Shown here piece after piece: positions 60,748 to 64,000 of a stretch of 64,000 nucleotides of DNA (position 1 is the first letter of the stretch; every line of letters starts with the position of its first letter). Origin of the DNA: Thermostichus sp047462415 (lineage in GTDB: Bacteria > Cyanobacteriota > Cyanobacteriia > Thermostichales > Thermostichaceae); the NCBI RefSeq assembly GCF_047462415.1, contig NZ_JANSJE010000004.1, positions 1-64,000 of the forward strand. The letters run 5' to 3'. The position numbers and the translations under genes were made by a program. The notes below the pieces were generated by a model. The model did no database searches, was not told the origin of the DNA, and saw only the letters and a program-made list of their open reading frames with translations.

Positions 60748-61389
60748 CTATGGATCGGCTGCCAGCTCCTGCTGACTTAACTGGGCGCGCAGGGGAATCA
60801 AGGGATCCGCATCCTGCAAGGCCATTTGCAGGGCTGCCTCGACGGCAGATCGCAAAGATGCCTCTCCCAGCCGAGCCAAATCCGTCAGGGATCCGACGGC
60901 GGCATAGCGGACGCCCCAATCGGCGTCGCCCAAGCACTGACGCAGCAGCTCCAGGGCCTGCTCTTGGTCGGAGAGGGGCCGCCGTGCAGCGACCCGCCCC
61001 AGCCCACGGGTCGCCGCCCGCCGCACGCTGGGGGCAAAGTCCGCTACAATCGCCTCCGCCAAAAAGGGATAGGCATCCCCGTGGCCGATGCGGGCCAACG
61101 CCCGCACCGAATAGGCGCGCGCCCCGTAGTCGAAGCCATCGATGTTAGCCAGCAAAGGCTGTACTGCCGCCTCCCCAAAGCGCAACACCTCTTCCAAGGC
61201 GGCTTCTCCCACGGCAGGGCGGTTGAAGCCAAAGGCGCGAATGAGCAGGGGGATCCCTTCCACCTGGCCTAGGGATCCCAGCGCTCTCACCACCCGCAGC
61301 AGGTCTTCTGCTGAGGTGGCCTGCTCCAGCTCGGCGGCCAGTTGAGCCACAGCAGCGGGGAGCACTTGTGCAGCCGAGAAAGAGGACAT
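60748..61389 (-). CDS. cpcF: Phycocyanobilin lyase subunit CpcF
   Basis: 213 residues made of HEAT-like repeats (LLRVVRALGSLGQVEGIPLL, AYSVRALARIGHGDAYPFL, RYAAVGSLTDLA). With CpcE it forms the lyase that attaches phycocyanobilin to Cys84 of CpcA. It lies 46 bases after cpcE and 46 before cpcG, all in one direction. Confidence 0.92.
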   Translation of the reverse strand: MSSFSAAQVLPAAVAQLAAELEQATSAEDLLRVVRALGSLGQVEGIPLLIRAFGFNRPAVGEAALEEVLRFGEAAVQPLLANIDGFDYGARAYSVRALARIGHGDAYPFLAEAIVADFAPSVRRAATRGLGRVAARRPLSDQEQALELLRQCLGDADWGVRYAAVGSLTDLARLGEASLRSAVEAALQMALQDADPLIPLRAQLSQQELAADP

Positions 61390-61435
61390 AGGCAGAGCTA
61401 GAAGTGAAGTCGAAAGCCGGAGCCGGGGAGAGCGA

Positions 61436-62230
61436 CTAGAACAGCTTGTCCAGTTGCGGGAGGATCGCCGCTGCCGCCCGATCCGGCGACACCTGCCCCA
61501 ACTGCAGCGCCACGTCGAACAGCCGCTTCAGAGCGTTGATGCGCAGGTTGAGGGCTACATCGGCGGTCGCCAACAGCGGCGCTCCTGCCACCCAGCCGGA
61601 TTCTGCCAGGTCGAACAAAGCAGCCTGGCGCAGGCTGAAATTGGGGTGAGCCAGCAGCGCCACCAGAACCTGGGTCAGCTCCTCAGCTTGGGTAAAGCGA
61701 TAGAGCACCCAGGCGGCTGCCGAACGCACCCGCTCCGAAGGGTGGCTCAAAAAAGGCCGGATCGCCGCCTCGGCCTCGGTGGCGCCGAGCTGGCCCAGCG
61801 CCTCGATAAGGGCTTCCCAGGGCTGCTCCTGCTCCCGCGACTGCAGCAAGGCCAGCAAGGGATCCACCGCTCGCCTGTCCCCCAACTGGGCCAAGGCATA
61901 GGCGGCCTCTTCCCGCACATGCAAGTCGGTACAGGTGAGCGCCTCGATCAAGCCGGGTACGGCTCGCACGTCGCCGATTTGCCCCAGCGCCTTGGCAGCA
62001 TTGCGCCGCAGCGGATAGCCCCCCAAGACCGTGCGATCCCGTTCATCCTGCAACGCCAAAAGCAACGGCTCTACCCCGCGCGGATCCCGAATCGTGCCCA
62101 AGTACCAAGCGGCATAGTACCGCTCTTGCAGGTCATCCCCCTGCAGCCGGGCTATCGCCTGCTCCCAAGTGAGCTGTTGCGGCAGCACCGCCGTGTTGGA
62201 TGCCATGCGAACCTTTGCAGAGCTGTTCAT
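61436..62230 (-). CDS. cpcE: Phycocyanobilin lyase subunit CpcE
   Basis: 264 residues with five or more HEAT-like repeats. LTWEQAIARLQGDDLQERYY, YYAAWYLGTIRDPRGVEPLL and GGYPLRRNAAKALGQIGD are typical of CpcE. It pairs with CpcF. The start could be ATG 62230 (MNSSAKVRM) or ATG 62203; the first leaves a 28-base gap after cpcD. Confidence 0.92.
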   Translation of the reverse strand: MNSSAKVRMASNTAVLPQQLTWEQAIARLQGDDLQERYYAAWYLGTIRDPRGVEPLLLALQDERDRTVLGGYPLRRNAAKALGQIGDVRAVPGLIEALTCTDLHVREEAAYALAQLGDRRAVDPLLALLQSREQEQPWEALIEALGQLGATEAEAAIRPFLSHPSERVRSAAAWVLYRFTQAEELTQVLVALLAHPNFSLRQAALFDLAESGWVAGAPLLATADVALNLRINALKRLFDVALQLGQVSPDRAAAAILPQLDKLF

Positions 62231-62258
62231 GACCCTTGGGCAACTCTGTCCGCAGCCC

Positions 62259-62528
62259 TTACTCAGCAGCACCGTTGCCTTGGGCAGAGGCGGCATCGGT
62301 TCCCGCCAGAGCGATGACCTGCACGATTTTGCCGCCCATTCGCAGAATGCGCTGCATCTCGGCAGACAGGCGGCTGTAGGGAACGGTGGTGCTCAGGGTG
62401 CTGCGACGCACCTTGGCAGAGGTGGCCAGGGCATCCGGCGGGTTGAGCAGGCCAGTGTACTCAACTCTGTAAACCCGGCTGCCAGCTTCCGTCAGGGTTT
62501 CAGGGCCGGTGGTGCTTTGACCAAACAT
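62259..62528 (-). CDS. cpcD: Phycobilisome rod-capping linker CpcD
   Basis: 89 residues. The start MFGQSTTGPETL and the blocks RVYRVEYTGLLN and TVPYSRLSAEMQRILRMGGKIV identify CpcD, which caps the outer end of phycocyanin rods. A short Ala/Gly-rich tail (GTDAASAQGNGAAE) is extra. It follows cpcA with no cpcC between them. Confidence 0.93.
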   Translation of the reverse strand: MFGQSTTGPETLTEAGSRVYRVEYTGLLNPPDALATSAKVRRSTLSTTVPYSRLSAEMQRILRMGGKIVQVIALAGTDAASAQGNGAAE

Positions 62529-62791
62529 CGCTTTCCCCAGATACCTATATTGGGTTTCGTCCAGAACACAGGCAGGAGCCACCCTTCACCCGACAAGCCA
62601 TATCGGCTGCTTCTGCGGGCTGCTCCGCCCTGCCATGGGGCAATGCCCAGAACGATTAAGACAAAGAGCAGGCGACCAACCCATTCGGCTGAAGAGGAGC
62701 CAAAATGCTGACTCAACCCGAAAACCGCGGGGCCAGACCCGCCTGCTCTGGAGAGACATACAACTGGAAGACGAAGAAAGAGATCGTCCAC

Positions 62792-62807
62792 TCCCCACAA
62801 GTGGGGA
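62792..62807 (-). terminator. Hairpin after cpcA
   Basis: TCCCCA-CTTG-TGGGGA on the transcribed strand, a perfect 6-base stem (7 with a 2-base loop), starting about 20 bases after the cpcA stop codon. No U-run follows. It probably stabilises the cpcBA part or causes partial termination, which would give more phycocyanin than linker and lyase mRNA. Confidence 0.6.
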
Positions 62808-62826
62808 TCTCTAGCCCTGGGATCCC

Positions 62827-63315
62827 TTAGCTGAGGGCGTTGATGGCGTAGTCGAAGTAGATGGCCGCTTCGTTGGCCGCTTGGCCGCTCAGCATGCCCA
62901 GAGCGCGGTTCTTCATGTACTGCAGAGCCACAATGTACCAGCTCGGAGAGAGGTTGAAGGAGCGGTTCACCTCCCGCAGCCCGGCTACCAAGTATTCATC
63001 GAGGGGGCCGGTGCCGCCCGCAACCAGAGAATAGGTGATGAAGCGGAGGTAGTAGCCAATATCGCGGGCACACTTGGCCTGAAACACATCGCCGTGGCCC
63101 ATTTCGCCCGGCTGGGTCAGGTAGGGGAAGCGCTTGAACACTTCCTGCACCGCTTCCCGCACCAGGGTTTGTTGGTTTTGGGTCAGGACACGGGCCGCCT
63201 CCAGGGAAGCAGCAGCACGCTGGTAACGGCCGTTGACCGCCTGCAGCTCGCTGGCATTGAGAAAACGCCCTTGATTGTCAGCGGAAGCAATCGCCTCAGT
63301 GATGACGGTTTTCAC
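62827..63315 (-). CDS. cpcA: C-phycocyanin alpha subunit
   Basis: 162 residues, the standard size, from a GTG start (MKTVITEAIASADNQGRFL) with an AGGAG site upstream. The bilin-binding Cys84 is in KCARDIGYYLRFITYSLVAG, followed by GTGPLDEYLVAGLREVNRSF and the ending IYFDYAINALS. It is the light-harvesting alpha chain of phycobilisome rods. It lies 141 bases after cpcB. Confidence 0.97.
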   Translation of the reverse strand: MKTVITEAIASADNQGRFLNASELQAVNGRYQRAAASLEAARVLTQNQQTLVREAVQEVFKRFPYLTQPGEMGHGDVFQAKCARDIGYYLRFITYSLVAGGTGPLDEYLVAGLREVNRSFNLSPSWYIVALQYMKNRALGMLSGQAANEAAIYFDYAINALS

Positions 63316-63456
63316 CTTGCAACTCCTAAATTCATCGATTTGGTTGTTAACGAACGTTCTGCAGGAATGGCGGATTACGTCCCAACTTGAGGATCTCCAC
63401 CTACCCAATCAGAAAGATGGATTCAACAGGTCTGAAGAGGGACAACCCAGCCGTCC

Positions 63457-63975
63457 TCAGACGATGGCGGCAGCGGCTTTGTCGAAGTAGCTGGCCACCT
63501 CGCTTTGCAGCGCCGAGCAATCGCCAGGGGTGATGCCTTTCGGATCCATGATCTTGGCCAGGGCTTCTTTCTTCATGGCAGCGATACCATTGGCCACAGA
63601 AGTGGTGGGCACCCCCAGCGCAATGTAGGTTTCCCGCAGGCCGTTGAGGCAGCGATCTTCCAGCACCGAGCTATCCCCCGCCAGGGTGGCGTAGGTGATG
63701 TAGCGCAAGATGATCTCCATGTCCCGCAGGCAGGCGGCCATGCGACGGTTGGTGTAGGCATTGCCCCCAGGAGCGATCAGATCCGGCTCCTGGGCAAACA
63801 AAGACCGAGCTGCGTTGGTTACGATTTGGGCGGCGTTGCTGGTCATGCGGTTGACCGCATCCAGGCGCTTGTTGCCCTCTGCCACCAAAGCCGCCAGACG
63901 GTCGAAGTCTTGATCACTTAAAAAGGCGCCGCGTGCATCTGCCTGAGCGATCACCCGGGTAAAGGCGTCTTGCAT
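63457..63975 (-). CDS. cpcB: C-phycocyanin beta subunit
   Basis: 172 residues. Both bilin sites are present: Cys in MAACLRDMEIILRY (position 82-84) and the second in TPGDCSALQSEVASYF (about 153-155). NKRLDAVNRMTSNAAQIVTNAA contains the Asn that is methylated in most phycocyanins. First gene of the cpc operon; its promoter lies beyond the right edge of the window. An AGAAGGAGAT site precedes the ATG. Confidence 0.97.
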   Translation of the reverse strand: MQDAFTRVIAQADARGAFLSDQDFDRLAALVAEGNKRLDAVNRMTSNAAQIVTNAARSLFAQEPDLIAPGGNAYTNRRMAACLRDMEIILRYITYATLAGDSSVLEDRCLNGLRETYIALGVPTTSVANGIAAMKKEALAKIMDPKGITPGDCSALQSEVASYFDKAAAAIV

Positions 63976-64000
63976 GATGGATCTCCTTCTGGTCTTTCCA

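Noticed and set aside
62492..62800. Frame between cpcA and cpcD as a possible cpcC
   Set aside because: The translation has no linker-domain similarity and overlaps cpcD in another frame.
1..64000. tRNA or rRNA genes
   Set aside because: I looked for GGTTCGAATCC-type T-loops and rRNA signatures on both strands and found none, but this is a visual scan and tRNAscan-SE would be decisive.

Overview
The window looks like part of the chromosome of a unicellular, phycobilisome-containing cyanobacterium. Gene content is decisive: a phycocyanin operon (cpcB, cpcA, cpcD, cpcE, cpcF, cpcG), Mg-chelatase chlD, ndhL, ictB, menB, an AMIN-domain amidase followed by murI, a slr0144-slr0152-like photosystem cluster, and the glnB/amt nitrogen pair. 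The very high frequency of GGATCC/GGGATCCC, the near absence of the usual cyanobacterial HIP1 octamer GCGATCGC, and the protein sequences suggest a hot-spring Synechococcus of the Yellowstone type. That placement is inference.

Layout. 1-13 kb: a CHRD lipoprotein, an aldehyde dehydrogenase, chlD, a DUF2993 protein, a sensor kinase convergent with a degenerate receiver protein, DUF3007/ndhL/NIL-ferredoxin genes, and mutS2. 12.5-17 kb: ureB and ureA without ureC, hrcA, tilS, vanW-like. 17-22.5 kb: a one-polypeptide sigma/anti-sigma fusion, a three-gene osmoprotectant-type ABC transporter, and an HtrA protease. 22.7-29.2 kb: a secreted glycine-rich protein, then a minus-strand cluster of two V4R proteins, two divergent phycobiliprotein-like proteins, a small protein and a 2Fe-2S ferredoxin, with a phycobilisome-linker-domain gene divergent from it. 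29.5-38 kb: cobA-hemD fusion, menB, cbiT, a membrane protein with an HEFGH metalloprotease-like motif, amidase and murI. 38.5-51.5 kb: fructose-bisphosphate aldolase, two small proteins, sufU with a receiver-domain remnant behind it, a type II NADH dehydrogenase, a TPR protein, cobM, ispD, amt, glnB, ictB, holA. 51.8-64 kb: an FHA-PBP1A and its upstream Ser/Thr kinase, a histone-deacetylase-family protein, PP2C, UbiB-like kinase, a small DUF protein, and the cpc operon.

The genes are mostly chromosomal housekeeping and photosynthesis genes; I see no phage, intact insertion sequence, CRISPR array, tRNA or rRNA. Accessory character comes from intergenic repeats: eight copies of a hairpin-forming REP-like family (some inside a longer composite element, some expanded in tandem), and a two-copy dispersed repeat that carries the 3' end of the vanW-like gene. 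The most notable functional points are the sigma/anti-sigma fusion, the kinase/FHA-PBP operon, and the V4R/phycobiliprotein-like/ferredoxin cluster.
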